A stretch of 64,000 nucleotides of DNA from JAGNHB01 sp964436005 (GTDB lineage Bacteria > Acidobacteriota > JAAYUB01): assembly GCA_964436005.1 (NCBI GenBank), contig CAYTBK010000001.1, forward strand, positions 47,687-111,686. The letters run 5' to 3'. The position numbers were made by a program, and so were the translations under genes. Numbering within the stretch: the first letter of the stretch is position 1; the number at the start of each line of letters is the position of its first letter. The notes under the pieces are model-generated. The model was given only the letters and a program-made list of their open reading frames with translations, had not been told where the DNA came from and ran no database searches. Of this stretch, positions 8,069 through 16,593 are shown one piece after another.

Positions 8069-9811
8069 CTACTCCATGCGAAGGTGCAGTTCCTTGAGCT
8101 GGCGTCCGGACACCTCGGAAGGGGCCCCCGAAAGCAGGCACATGGCCGAGGTGGTCTTCGGGAAGGCGATAACGTCGCGGATCGAGGTTTCGCCCGCCAG
8201 CAGCATCACCAGCCTGTCGAGCCCCAGGGCGATGCCGCCGTGCGGGGGCGCGCCGTAGCGCAGGGCGTCGAGGAAGAAGCCGAACTTTTCCCGCGCTTCC
8301 TCCGGGGTGAAGCCCAGGGCGCCGAAGACCTTCTCCTGCAGGTCGGTGCGGTGGATCCGGACGGACCCGCCGCCGAGCTCCAGGCCGTTGAGGATCACGT
8401 CGTAAGCCAGGGCCTTGGCGGCGCCCGGATCGTCGAAGTCGGGGTCGGCCGGGGCGGTGAAGGGGTGGTGGCAGGCCACGTAACGCCCCTCCTCCTCGCT
8501 GAACTCGAACATGGGGAAGTCCGTCACCCACAGGAAGTCGAAGCGCGCGGGGTCCATGAGGCCCTCGCGGCGCCCCAGGTGCAGGCGCAGGCCGCCCAGC
8601 GCGGCCAGGACGGTCTTCTCCGGCCCGGCCACCATCAGCAGGGCGTCGCCCACGGCCCCGTTCACCGCGCCCACCAGGGCGCGCTTTTCGTCGTCGGTGA
8701 CGGCGGCGGGCAGCGAGGAGCGCAGGGCCCCCTCCTCCGACTTCACCCAGGCCAGGCCGCCGGCGCCGAGGTGCTTGACCACGTCCTGGAAGCCGTCCAG
8801 GTCCTTCCGGCTGTACTTGGCGCCGCCCGGGACCAGGATGCCCCGGATCGTCCCGCCCTCCTCCACGATCTTCCGGAACACCCCGAAGGCCGACTCGCGG
8901 AAGTGCCCGGACACGTCCTGCAGCTCCAGGCCGAAGCGGGTGTCGGGCCGGTCGGACCCGAAACGCGACATGGCCTCGGCGTACGGCAGGCGCGGGAACG
9001 GGACGGGGATCTCCTTCCCGATCAGCCGGCACAGCCGCACCAGCAGGCCTTCGATCAGCGAGTAGATGTCCTCCGGAGCGATGAAGCTCATCTCGATGTC
9101 GATCTGGGTGAACTCCGGCTGCCGGTCGGCCCGCAAATCCTCGTCCCGGAAGCAGCGGGCGACCTGGTAGTACCGGTCCATGCCCGAGACCATGAGCATC
9201 TGCTTGAAGAGCTGGGGGCTCTGGGGCAACGCATAGAAGCGGCCCTTGTGGATGCGGCTGGGCACCAGGTAGTCGCGGGCGCCTTCCGGCGTGGAGTGGG
9301 TGAGGAAGGGCGTCTCGATTTCCAGGAAGGCGTTTTCGTCCAGGTAGCGGCGCGTTTCGCCGGTCACCCGGTGGCGCAGCACGAGATTCCGCACCATGGG
9401 TGCGCGCCGGAGGTCCAGGTAGCGGTACTTCATGCGCAGTTCCTCCGAGGCCCGGACCTCGTCCTGGATCTCGAAGGGGGGCAGTTCGGAGGGGCTCAGG
9501 ATCTCCACGGCCTTCCCCACCACCTCGACGCGGCCGGTGGCCAGCTCCGGGTTGACGTTCTCCGCCTCGCGCTCCCGGACGACGCCGGCCGCGCGGACCA
9601 CGTACTCGCTCTTGATTTCCTCCGCCGAGGCGAACAGGCCCGGATCGTCCTCCTTGCAGAACGTGACCTGGGTCAGGCCGTGCCGGTCCCGGATCTGCAG
9701 GAACAGCAGCCCGCCCAGGTTGCGCACGGCGTGGGCCCAGCCGGTCAGGGTCACCGACCGCCCCACGTCGGCCACCGTCAATTCTCCGCAGTGATGGGTT
9801 CTCATGCTCAT
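8069..9811 (-). CDS. aspS: Aspartyl-tRNA synthetase
   Basis: 580 residues, the usual length of bacterial AspRS. The N-terminal OB-fold anticodon-binding domain (about 1-105, LTGWAHAVRNLGGLLFLQIR) leads into the class II core. Motif 2 is FRDEDLRADRQPEFTQ, and motif 3 is GIALGLDRLVMLLAG near the C-terminus. The long GAD insertion typical of bacterial enzymes lies between them. The start chosen is ATG 9811, just after GAGGA; a second ATG at 9805 has better spacing and is a real alternative. It charges tRNA-Asp. Whether it also charges tRNA-Asn cannot be judged here because gatCAB and asnS are outside the window. Confidence 0.96.
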   Translation of the reverse strand: MSMRTHHCGELTVADVGRSVTLTGWAHAVRNLGGLLFLQIRDRHGLTQVTFCKEDDPGLFASAEEIKSEYVVRAAGVVREREAENVNPELATGRVEVVGKAVEILSPSELPPFEIQDEVRASEELRMKYRYLDLRRAPMVRNLVLRHRVTGETRRYLDENAFLEIETPFLTHSTPEGARDYLVPSRIHKGRFYALPQSPQLFKQMLMVSGMDRYYQVARCFRDEDLRADRQPEFTQIDIEMSFIAPEDIYSLIEGLLVRLCRLIGKEIPVPFPRLPYAEAMSRFGSDRPDTRFGLELQDVSGHFRESAFGVFRKIVEEGGTIRGILVPGGAKYSRKDLDGFQDVVKHLGAGGLAWVKSEEGALRSSLPAAVTDDEKRALVGAVNGAVGDALLMVAGPEKTVLAALGGLRLHLGRREGLMDPARFDFLWVTDFPMFEFSEEEGRYVACHHPFTAPADPDFDDPGAAKALAYDVILNGLELGGGSVRIHRTDLQEKVFGALGFTPEEAREKFGFFLDALRYGAPPHGGIALGLDRLVMLLAGETSIRDVIAFPKTTSAMCLLSGAPSEVSGRQLKELHLRME

Positions 9812-9907
9812 GAAGTCCTCGCGCTTGCAGGTTGGGTCTGGAGGCCTCCCCCGGCGCCGGACCGGCCGAAGGCCGGGCCCCGCCCGCGGAATGCGTCCGA
9901 AAGCGGC

Positions 9908-9913
9908 ATTGTA
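9908..9913 (-). promoter_or_regulatory. Candidate -10 element for aspS
   Basis: TACAAT on the minus strand lies about 95 bases before the aspS start. No good -35 box is visible. It is back-to-back with the rightward promoter at 9967. Confidence 0.3.
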
Positions 9914-9966
9914 CCACAACTGGACGGCGCATTCCGTACACGCTGGATTCCTTGGCCGCCCGGGAG

Positions 9967-9972
9967 TATAAT
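9967..9972 (+). promoter_or_regulatory. Consensus -10 box for the small secreted protein gene
   Basis: TATAAT is a perfect -10 hexamer, 31 bases before the ATG at 10004. The upstream -35 region (about 9944-9949, TGGATT) is poor, so an activator may be needed. Confidence 0.45.
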
Positions 9973-10003
9973 CCGTCCAAACTTCATTTTTTCTGGAGGA
10001 ACC

Positions 10004-10498
10004 ATGAGACATCTGAGAACCGTTCTTCTGGCCGCCGTCCTGGCCATGCTGGGCGCCCAACTGCTGGCCGGCGACCAACCCCTGCCCAACCCCACCGCCA
10101 CCCAGCCGTCCTATCCGCAGAAACTGGAATGGGACCTGAAGATCGCCCCCGACACCCTCTTCTACACCCTCTGCACGGCGCAGCGCGTCACGGACAAGAA
10201 CGCCGTTTCCTGGACCGTCCCCACCCAGGGCTTCCGGGACTTCCGGGTGGTGGTCTTCACCGCCGGCGCCGAACGGACGTCCAAGGTGGTCGCCACGCAG
10301 TTGAAAGTCACCTGCTCCGTCAAGAACGGCGAGAAGAAGTTCGACTACTTCAAGCGCGACGTGGCCATCGACACGAACTCGCCGAGAACCGACGGGGAAG
10401 CCATGCTGGTGCCCGTCTACGGGCAGGAGACCACCCTCGAGATCGAGCCCCGCAACATGAACACCGACCTGTTCGTCACCGTGTACCTGCTGAAGTAG
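10004..10498 (+). CDS. Small secreted protein of unknown function
   Basis: 164 residues. A classic Sec signal (MRHLRTVLLAAVLAMLGAQLLAG, shown here by its charged start and hydrophobic core, about residues 1-23) precedes a beta-rich mature domain with two cysteines. The start has a strong GGAGGA at 9995-10000. I do not recognise a family. The regular alternation of hydrophobic residues suggests a single beta-sandwich in the periplasm or on the surface. It is a single-gene unit with its own -10 box upstream and a hairpin terminator downstream. Confidence 0.7.
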   Translation: MRHLRTVLLAAVLAMLGAQLLAGDQPLPNPTATQPSYPQKLEWDLKIAPDTLFYTLCTAQRVTDKNAVSWTVPTQGFRDFRVVVFTAGAERTSKVVATQLKVTCSVKNGEKKFDYFKRDVAIDTNSPRTDGEAMLVPVYGQETTLEIEPRNMNTDLFVTVYLLK

Positions 10499-10518
10499 AC
10501 GGTTTCCGGAAATCCCCG

Positions 10519-10553
10519 GCGCCGGGCGGGGCAGCCCCCCTCCCGGCGCTTTT
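10519..10553 (+). terminator. Hairpin terminator after the small secreted protein gene
   Basis: GCGCCGGG (10519-10526) pairs with CCCGGCGC (10542-10549). The loop itself contains a GGGG/CCCC pairing, and TTTT follows at 10550-10553. Confidence 0.6.
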
Positions 10554-10761
10554 CCTTCCTGCGTCGCTTCCCCGTTTCCGAGGCCGCCGCTAGGCGAGAG
10601 GCGGCGTACCGCGGCCCGTTGGGCGCATCCCCGTGTGCCGCGGGATAATTGCCGGCGCAACCGAGCATCGGCCCGGCAGGGCCGACGGAAAGTAGCCCGG
10701 GCGCCAGTCCCCGATTCTCTATCACCTCACCGGCGGGCCTCCTGCCGGCTACTGGGTAGGA

Positions 10762-11400
10762 TTAACCACGAAACCACGAAGCGGCGCCGTCGGCGCCGGA
10801 TCCCTGAGCCCGGGCCGCAGGCCCGGGGCGAAAGCGCCCGGAATCGCCCAGGCGGCCTGCCGGGCCGCGACCGGCCCGACCCGGGCGGAGAAACGGTCCT
10901 GGCCATGGAAATCCATGCCCTCCGGGCAAAAGGCCCGGTCTCCCGTTCGTGGCCTTTGCGACCTTCGTGTTGCGGACAAACACGAAGCGCACGACCAGCC
11001 ACGAAGGGGGACGGCGAGGCTTGCGTTAAGATTTGCGGACGGGAAACCGGTTGCGGGAATTGCCATGAGGCCGGGGCGCGCCTCTCCGCGTTCGGCGCTC
11101 CGGCGGCCTGCGCGCCGCACTCCTGGTTGCGCGCGGCGCGAGGCTTCACCTGCCGGCTTTTTCTCCGGCCGTCCCGGCCAGCTCGGGGGCGTGTGCGCGC
11201 ATCGGCGATTCGCCACCGACGATGGATCTGGATGCCCTCCGGGCAAGGATCCATCGGGGCAAACGCGCGGGCTATGGACATTCATGCCCTACGGGCAAAG
11301 ATTCGATCCATGCCCTACAGGCAAAACCCGGTTTCACCTCGTTCGTGTCCTTGGTGGCCTTTGTGTTGAGAAAAAACACGAGGCTCGCGGTGTTAGGCGG
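10762..11400. repeat. Non-coding block of REP-like short repeats and hairpins
   Basis: The roughly 1 kb between 10554 and 11575 has no convincing gene. It holds several repeat types. (1) Four copies of ATGCCCTMCRGGCAAR at 10914, 11232, 11284 and 11310. (2) A Cys-Gly-rich-looking, but non-coding, TTCGTG...CCTT..GTG...AACACGA unit at 10946-10987 and 11342-11383, with related CCACGAA pieces at 10766-10781 and about 11000. (3) Perfect GC hairpins at 10783-10797, 10809-10827 and 10826-10839. Open frames through this stretch have unusual composition and no ribosome sites. The TTCGTGTCCTTGGTGG-type motif resembles dispersed intergenic repeats seen in several phyla. Confidence 0.6.
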
Positions 11401-11492
11401 TGCCTGACACATTTGCCCACTTCCCCTTGCCCGGATATCGCATTCCTCAATAACTCATTTTTTATCTGTCGTTTATTTCATGCCGAACTTTT

Positions 11493-11528
11493 TTGCTAAT
11501 TTTTTAGCAAGGTGCTGAACTTTTAGCA
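11493..11528. promoter_or_regulatory. Tandem operator-like dyads upstream of the BlaI-type gene
   Basis: TTGCTAA-4-TTAGCAA (11493-11510) is a perfect inverted repeat. It is followed directly by TGCTGAACTTTTAGCA (11513-11528), an imperfect second copy with the same TGCT/AGCA half-sites. A possible -10 (TATCAT) is at 11540-11545. BlaI/MecI repressors bind paired dyads in their own promoters, so autoregulation is the natural reading. Confidence 0.6.
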
Positions 11529-11575
11529 GCGACCTGTCGTATCATATGCCGAAAACGAATGAACGGAGGTTCGGA

Positions 11576-11965
11576 ATGGCTCCCAAAGACGTGGAAACCC
11601 TGAGCCGGAGGGAACGGCAGATCATGGACGTCCTGTATGCCCGCGGCGAGGGCACCGTGGCGGAGGTCATGGAAAACCTGCCCGAAGCGCCCGGCTACTC
11701 CGCCGTCCGGGCCCTGCTCCGGATCCTGGAGGAAAAGGGGCGGGTGGTGCACCGCCAGGACGGCGCCCGCTACATCTACATGCCGGCCACCGACCGGGAA
11801 ACCGCCGGCCGCACCGCCGCCAAGCGGCTGATGGCCACGTTTTTCGGGGGTTCCCCGGCCGAAGCCGCCGCCGCCCTCATCGGCGCCGCCGAGCGCCCTT
11901 TGACCGAAGAGGAATACGAATCTCTTCACCGCCTCATCGAGGAGGCGCGCAAGGAGGGAAGATGA
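11576..11965 (+). CDS. BlaI/MecI/CopY-family transcriptional repressor
   Basis: 129 residues. The N-terminal winged helix (LSRRERQIMDVLYARGEGTV, then SAVRALLRILEEKG) is the BlaI DNA-binding domain. The C-terminal helices (FFGGSPAEAAAALI) form the dimer region that is cleaved in classical systems. The ATG at 11576 has GGAGG at 11565-11569; an ATG at 11546 would add ten residues without a ribosome site. It shares ATGA with the M56 protease gene, the standard repressor/sensor arrangement. The target genes are not evident: no beta-lactamase lies nearby, so the regulon may be just this pair or lie elsewhere. Confidence 0.93.
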   Translation: MAPKDVETLSRRERQIMDVLYARGEGTVAEVMENLPEAPGYSAVRALLRILEEKGRVVHRQDGARYIYMPATDRETAGRTAAKRLMATFFGGSPAEAAAALIGAAERPLTEEEYESLHRLIEEARKEGR

Positions 11966-14085
11966 CCGACGCAGCGCTCTTCATTCCCCTGGCGGAGTTC
12001 GCCTTCCGGAGTTTTCTCCTGTACGGCCTGGCCTGGGTCCTCTGGATCCGGATCCGCAAGACGGCGCCCCGGACGCGGACCATGTTCTGGACCGCCGCGG
12101 CCGTGGCGTCCCTGCTCCTCCCCGCCGCCGGACTGGCCGGGGGCGAAGGGAAGCTGGGCCTGCTGGTCACCCCCTCCTGGACGAAAGCCATCGGCGACAC
12201 CCCCGCGGCGCCGGAAACGGTGCGGGCCATCCCCCACCGCAACGCGGAAGTCGCCCCCCCGGCCCGGCCCGCCATCTCGCCGGTCCAGCCGGAGGCGGTC
12301 GCCACGAAGACGCGGGGCCCCGTCCGGAAAGCCCACCGGGAAACGGCCCCGCGCCTCCTGTCGGCAGACGCGCGCAGCCTGGCGCCCCGCCCCGCCCCGG
12401 CGGTGTCTTCCGCCCCGGCCTCGTTGCCTCCGGCCCCGGCCGTCCAACCCGCGCCTGCGCCCGTGCCCGCACCCGTCCAGACCATGTCCGCCGAGTCCGT
12501 CGAATTCCTCTTGTGCTGTCTGCCCCTGATTTGGCTGGCCGGCGTCCTTTTTGCCCTGGGGCGCTGCGTGTACGCGCACATCCGCTTGAAATGCCTCATC
12601 CGCAAAACCATCGAGGCGGATGAGTTCCCCGCCGGTTCCCCCGTCGGCATCGTGCTGCGCCTGGCGGAGGCCGTCGGCGTGAAGATTCGGTTCGGCGAAA
12701 AGGTGCAGACGCCCCTGGCCGTCGGTTGGCGCCGCCCCCTGATCCTCCTCCCGACCGAGGCCCTCCTGTGGCCCCCCGAGGAGCTCCGCAGCGTCATTCT
12801 GCACGAGACGGCCCACATCCGGAACCTGGACATGCTAACCCGACTGGCCGGAAAAGCCTCCTGCATTCTGGCCTGGTTCAACCCCCTGACCTGGAAGTCC
12901 CAGCAGGAAATGATCGCCGCCCAGGAAGAAGCTGCTGATCACAGCGTCTTGCAGGGCGGGATCCGCCCCTCTGACTATGCACGCCAGCTCGTCTCCCTGG
13001 CCCGGGGCATGCGCACCGCCTGTTTCGCCGGCGCGGCGGCGCTCGGCATCGCCCCCCGCACACGTTTCGAGCGCCGTGTACGGCGATTGCTGCAACCCAC
13101 CCATTCTCACAAGGAGCAAGTCATGAAGAGAAAATCCATAGTCGTCATAGCGGCCGCCGTGGTCCTGGCCTTCGGCCTGGCCTGGCTCTCGCCCTTCTCG
13201 CCCCTGTCGGCCGCCTCCGCGCCCGCCAAGGCACTTTCGACGGACACCGCATCCCTGCACCCGGAAACGCCCGGAAAACCGCCGGCCCCTCCCGCCCCGC
13301 CAACTCCCCCGGCCCCTCCGAGAGACGTCGACGATAACGACGGCGAAGGGGACGTGAGCGAGATAGACGAACCCGACGAGCCCGAAGAACCCGAGGAAAA
13401 CGATTCGGAAGAAGCTCGTCACCGGGAAGCCGAGGCCGAACACCTGGAAGCCCAGGCCAAACAGTGGGAAGCCCAGGCCAGGAACTGGGACGCCAACGCC
13501 GAGCGCATCGCCGAATCCGTCTCCCGCTCCCTCGAGCACCTGAAGGACCTCGGCCCCCGGATCCAGGAGCACGTCCGGCAGGCCTGCGCCCACATCCCCG
13601 ACCAGGCCGCCCTGCGCGCCCAGATCGAGGAAAACATGAAGCATGTCCGGACGAAGCTCAACGACCCCGCCTTCCGGGAAAAGCTGAGACTCCAGATGGA
13701 GAAGGTGCGCCGGGAATTCCGGGACGTCTCCAAGGTGCGCGAGAAAATCCGCCAGGAGATGGAAGAGACCCTGGCCAAGCTGGAGAAGAAGGAAGCCGCC
13801 GCCTCGGCGTCGGCCAAGCCCGGGATCGCCATGGCCAAGAAGCAGGTGCGCGAAGTCATGGAGGGCCTCCTGGCCAACCCGGACTTCCCCCTGAGCGAGG
13901 TCCAGATCGACGCCCTGGAGAAATCCGTCACCGAAAGCATCGAGTCCGCCCTGTCCGCGGCTTCCTGCTGGACGGCCCCCCCCGTGCCGCCGGCGCCCCC
14001 GGCCCTGCCGAAAACCGTGACGCCGAAGGCCAAGCCGGTTCCGCCGGCCCCTCCGGTTCCCCCGGTCCCACCGGCCAGGAATTGA
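11962..14085 (+). CDS. M56 (BlaR1-like) membrane metalloprotease with long proline/acidic and coiled-coil C-terminus
   Basis: 707 residues. N-terminal membrane helices (about 12-65) are followed by a Pro/Ala-rich linker. A further membrane helix (about 180-205) precedes the zinc protease domain with HETAH at 281-285 and AAQEEAAD downstream. Residue 388 begins MKRKSIVVIAAAVVLAFG, a signal-like or membrane segment. After it come a Pro-rich stretch, an acidic stretch (DEPDEPEEPEEND), about 200 residues of heptad-rich coiled coil and a Pro-rich tail. The penicillin-binding sensor domain of BlaR1 is absent, so the trigger is unknown. The family cleaves the partner BlaI repressor. The internal ATG at 13123 has AAGGAG six bases upstream and may give a second, shorter product. 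Confidence 0.88.
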   Translation: MTDAALFIPLAEFAFRSFLLYGLAWVLWIRIRKTAPRTRTMFWTAAAVASLLLPAAGLAGGEGKLGLLVTPSWTKAIGDTPAAPETVRAIPHRNAEVAPPARPAISPVQPEAVATKTRGPVRKAHRETAPRLLSADARSLAPRPAPAVSSAPASLPPAPAVQPAPAPVPAPVQTMSAESVEFLLCCLPLIWLAGVLFALGRCVYAHIRLKCLIRKTIEADEFPAGSPVGIVLRLAEAVGVKIRFGEKVQTPLAVGWRRPLILLPTEALLWPPEELRSVILHETAHIRNLDMLTRLAGKASCILAWFNPLTWKSQQEMIAAQEEAADHSVLQGGIRPSDYARQLVSLARGMRTACFAGAAALGIAPRTRFERRVRRLLQPTHSHKEQVMKRKSIVVIAAAVVLAFGLAWLSPFSPLSAASAPAKALSTDTASLHPETPGKPPAPPAPPTPPAPPRDVDDNDGEGDVSEIDEPDEPEEPEENDSEEARHREAEAEHLEAQAKQWEAQARNWDANAERIAESVSRSLEHLKDLGPRIQEHVRQACAHIPDQAALRAQIEENMKHVRTKLNDPAFREKLRLQMEKVRREFRDVSKVREKIRQEMEETLAKLEKKEAAASASAKPGIAMAKKQVREVMEGLLANPDFPLSEVQIDALEKSVTESIESALSAASCWTAPPVPPAPPALPKTVTPKAKPVPPAPPVPPVPPARN

Positions 14086-14154
14086 TTCTGCCCCGGCGCC
14101 CCGGGCCCCGGCCCGGCGGCGCCGCCCCGAAGCCCGTCACAAACCTTGCCTGAG

Positions 14155-14186
14155 CGGCGTGTTGGAATACCAACACGCCGTTTTTT
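14155..14186 (+). terminator. Strong intrinsic terminator of the BlaI-M56 operon
   Basis: CGGCGTGTTGG (14155-14165) and CCAACACGCCG (14170-14180) form a perfect 11-bp stem with an AATA loop, followed by six T at 14181-14186. Confidence 0.92.
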
Positions 14187-14280
14187 CATCTTGGTGTTTT
14201 GGTGGTGAAAGGAACCCGGGCGACGGAGTCGTACTCCAGGGCGGCCTGGAGGACGGCGTCGCCGGAACTGAAGCATTCCG

Positions 14281-14310
14281 CTTGTGCGCTTTGTGCCTTC
14301 TGTGGTTGAC
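14281..14310. repeat. Isolated copy of the GTGCCTTCTGTGG-type intergenic repeat
   Basis: CTTGTGCGCTTTGTGCCTTC followed by TGTGGTTGAC resembles the TTCGTG/CCTTTGTG repeats of 10762-11400. It lies in the 257-base gap between the M56 gene and the lipoprotein gene. Confidence 0.4.
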
Positions 14311-14343
14311 TTTGACTTCCGGGCCCGCCGCGGCCCCGGAAAC

Positions 14344-14727
14344 TCACTGCTTTTCCATGACGAATTTCTGGCTGCTGGTGCCGAATTCGAAATTCATCCG
14401 GTTACCTTCGATCCGGAACCGGGCGTTGAATTTGAAATTCTCGCCCTTCTGCCAGTTCACCACGTCGCCGTCCACGGTGTAGGTGAACTCGTTCGACAGG
14501 CTCATCTTCGCGACCCGCAGTTTGCCGTCGGCCGTGAACTCGTAAACGGTGTCCATGTTCGTGTCCGCTCCGGGGCCGCTGGCCTGGACGATCTTCCACT
14601 TGCCCACCAGCGGCGAGGCGGGGGCGGGACCGCCGCCGGCGGGGCCGGAGCCGGGTTCGCCCCTGCCGCAGGCGGGAAGGAGAACGAGAAGGGCGCACAG
14701 CGCAACGACCGCAGACAACCTGTTCAT
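14344..14727 (-). CDS. Small lipoprotein with lipocalin-like fold prediction
   Basis: 127 residues. The signal peptide ends in the lipobox LPAC, so Cys20 should be lipidated. A Gly/Pro-rich linker follows, then a single beta-rich domain. Its opening GKWKIVQASGP and later YEFTADGKLRV resemble the lipocalin-like proteins that begin with a G-x-W motif. The start ATG has GGAGGAAC just upstream. Ligand unknown. It follows the membrane protein gene on the same strand with an 11-base gap. Confidence 0.75.
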   Translation of the reverse strand: MNRLSAVVALCALLVLLPACGRGEPGSGPAGGGPAPASPLVGKWKIVQASGPGADTNMDTVYEFTADGKLRVAKMSLSNEFTYTVDGDVVNWQKGENFKFNARFRIEGNRMNFEFGTSSQKFVMEKQ

Positions 14728-14738
14728 TGTTCCTCCAG

Positions 14739-15329
14739 TTACGGGAATTTCGGAATCCTGTTCCCATGGTAATGCGCCTCGACGGCGCGGGCGACGGTTT
14801 CCGGGTCCGGCAGCAGACCCCGCAGCCAGACGGGAACAAACCGCCCGTCGTACTGCAGCAGCAAGGCATCAGGGCGGACGGAAAGGGCCCCGACCCGCCC
14901 CCACTCGTACCGCGTATCGTGCAGCCCGAATGGCTCCGCTTCGGACAGGACCAGGGCGTCGGCGTCGACCCGCAGCCCGACCCGCTCGCCGCACACGCAC
15001 CCCACCAAAGCGGTCCAGAAAGAGGCGAAGAAAGGCAGCCAGACCGCCAGGCAGAGGGCGGTGGTCAACGCATCGAAGGGCGGCAGCGAGAGCAGGTCCA
15101 ATGCATACGCTCCGAAAGCCAGCGAGACGAACCCGGAGATCAGGCAGCGCGGAAAGGGCCTCTGGCGACGGAAAAACACGCCGGCCGGAACAGCGGCGAC
15201 GGGCAGGACCGGGGCCTCGTCTTCCAGCGGCGCCGGGGCTTCGCTTTCCGGCGGTTCCAGTTGGCCGGCGGCCGGGGACAGGGCCGGGGCGACTTCATCC
15301 ACATTGTGCGTATTCCATTCATCCTGCAT
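14739..15329 (-). CDS. Two-pass membrane protein of unknown function
   Basis: 196 residues. An acidic, Pro-rich N-terminus of about 50 residues precedes two adjacent hydrophobic segments (about 63-83 and 88-112). A soluble C-terminal domain follows with alternating residues (GLRVDADALVL, then WGRVGALSVRPDALLLQY), reminiscent of a PH-like membrane-proximal fold. GAGGAGG sits upstream of the ATG. It begins 21 bases after the DUF1573 gene and is probably co-transcribed. No family recognised. Confidence 0.62.
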   Translation of the reverse strand: MQDEWNTHNVDEVAPALSPAAGQLEPPESEAPAPLEDEAPVLPVAAVPAGVFFRRQRPFPRCLISGFVSLAFGAYALDLLSLPPFDALTTALCLAVWLPFFASFWTALVGCVCGERVGLRVDADALVLSEAEPFGLHDTRYEWGRVGALSVRPDALLLQYDGRFVPVWLRGLLPDPETVARAVEAHYHGNRIPKFP

Positions 15330-15350
15330 ACTGTGGCCTCCTCGAGGAGG

Positions 15351-16424
15351 TTAACGCGGCTGGATGCTGCCGGTCAAGGGGATGCGGATTTCGCGTTGGC
15401 GCGGGCTGTCGGTGGCGATCACCAGTTCCCCGCTCCAGGGGCCCGGCGGGGCATCCTCCCCGACGCGCAAGGCGATTTCCAGCCCGGCCGCTTCCGGCGG
15501 GCCGCCGGCCGGCCTGGTCTCCTCCGGCTTCTCCCGTCTCGATACGCTCACCTGCAACCAGGGTGCCGTGGTTTTGGCAGAGGAAACCGAAACCGCCGGG
15601 TTGGCCACCAGGACGTAGACGCTGCGGGGAAAAGCCTGGCCCGGCGCCAGGGTGCCGAAGGACAGCGACGGGGGGTACGCGGCCACGTCCTCCAGCAGTT
15701 GGCCCTTGACGGGGATGGTCAGGGAGGGGAATTCCGGGCTGTCGAAAACGATCTTGATTGCGCCGCGGAGACCGCCGGCCGGCGCGCCCGCCAGGAGGCG
15801 CAGCTCGAGGGCAAGGGCGTCCGGCGACGTTTCCGGCAGCCGGTTCACCGCGAGGAAGGGGCTCCCCTCCACGCCGATGGAGGCCGCTTTCGGCAGCGGC
15901 CCGGCGTTGCACCGGACTTCCGCCTGCAGGGCCGGGTGGGCGAAGCGGCTCACCCGCCGGAAATCGATTTCCTTCGGCTCGCAAGCGTAGGGCGGGAGGA
16001 CGGTCCCGTGCAGCTCCAGCAGGTACTCGGGCCGCCCCGGGTCGTCGCTCTGCACGTTGATGAGCTTGTTCACCGCCCCTTCGAACTCGGTGGAATCGAA
16101 AATGACGTTCACCACCGCCACGCCCCCCGGCTCGATGACCTGCTTGGAAATGGGAGCGGCCGTGCACTCGCAGCCGGGCACCACGGCCAGGATCCGCAGG
16201 TCCGCCTCCCCCCGGTTTTCCAGGACGAAAGCGTGGCCGATCTTGCGTCCGCGGATGACTTTGCCGAAGGCGTACTCCGGCGCCTCGCAGAAGATGGCGG
16301 GTTTGGCCGCCGGTTGCGGCGCAGCCGGGACGGCGGTTTTCTCCTGCCCGAAACAGGGGAGCGGAAGGAACATCAGGGCGGGCAGGACTCGGAACAACGA
16401 TCGGAGGGAAGAAAGGGTTCTCAC
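15351..16424 (-). CDS. Exported DUF1573-domain protein
   Basis: 357 residues from a GTG at 16424, with GGGAG seven bases upstream. A longer frame to 16616 has no signal sequence. The signal peptide (about 1-23, ending CFGQ) is followed by a DUF1573 domain (about 40-135: GKVIRGRKIGHAFVLENRGE, then VVPGCECT and VIFDSTEFEG). DUF1573 has an Ig-like fold related to MSP/ASH domains. Two further Ig-like repeats fill the C-terminus, the last ending in IPLTGSI. Proteins of this type are periplasmic or surface-exposed with undefined roles. Terminators and promoters separate it from the M35 protease upstream. Confidence 0.82.
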   Translation of the reverse strand: MRTLSSLRSLFRVLPALMFLPLPCFGQEKTAVPAAPQPAAKPAIFCEAPEYAFGKVIRGRKIGHAFVLENRGEADLRILAVVPGCECTAAPISKQVIEPGGVAVVNVIFDSTEFEGAVNKLINVQSDDPGRPEYLLELHGTVLPPYACEPKEIDFRRVSRFAHPALQAEVRCNAGPLPKAASIGVEGSPFLAVNRLPETSPDALALELRLLAGAPAGGLRGAIKIVFDSPEFPSLTIPVKGQLLEDVAAYPPSLSFGTLAPGQAFPRSVYVLVANPAVSVSSAKTTAPWLQVSVSRREKPEETRPAGGPPEAAGLEIALRVGEDAPPGPWSGELVIATDSPRQREIRIPLTGSIQPR

Positions 16425-16593
16425 TTGTGTCTCCCAGGTCAGAGGAACTCCGCCGCCGGATGGACAGGGGAACCGCCAGTCCAGGGCTCTCGCCCTCGCG
16501 GTCCCGCCTTCCCGACAGACCTCCCGGCGGCGCTCGGCACGGCTCCGCGGTTTCCGGCTGCTGGCGCCGCCATCATACCGGAAACGCTCCGGG

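Noticed and set aside
8000..10498. Long rightward open frame of 832 codons across aspS
   Set aside because: It is antisense to aspS and its lipid-like, His/Gly/Gln-rich translation has no domain; only its last 164 codons (10004-10498) are a real gene with a ribosome site.
10914..11325. CRISPR array from the four ATGCCCT-GGCAA repeats
   Set aside because: The copies are only about 16 bases long, unevenly spaced (318, 52 and 26 bases apart) and there are no cas genes.
10635..11500. Several overlapping open frames in the repeat-rich gap
   Set aside because: They run through hairpins and repeats, have no ribosome sites, and their translations are Arg/Pro-rich without domains.
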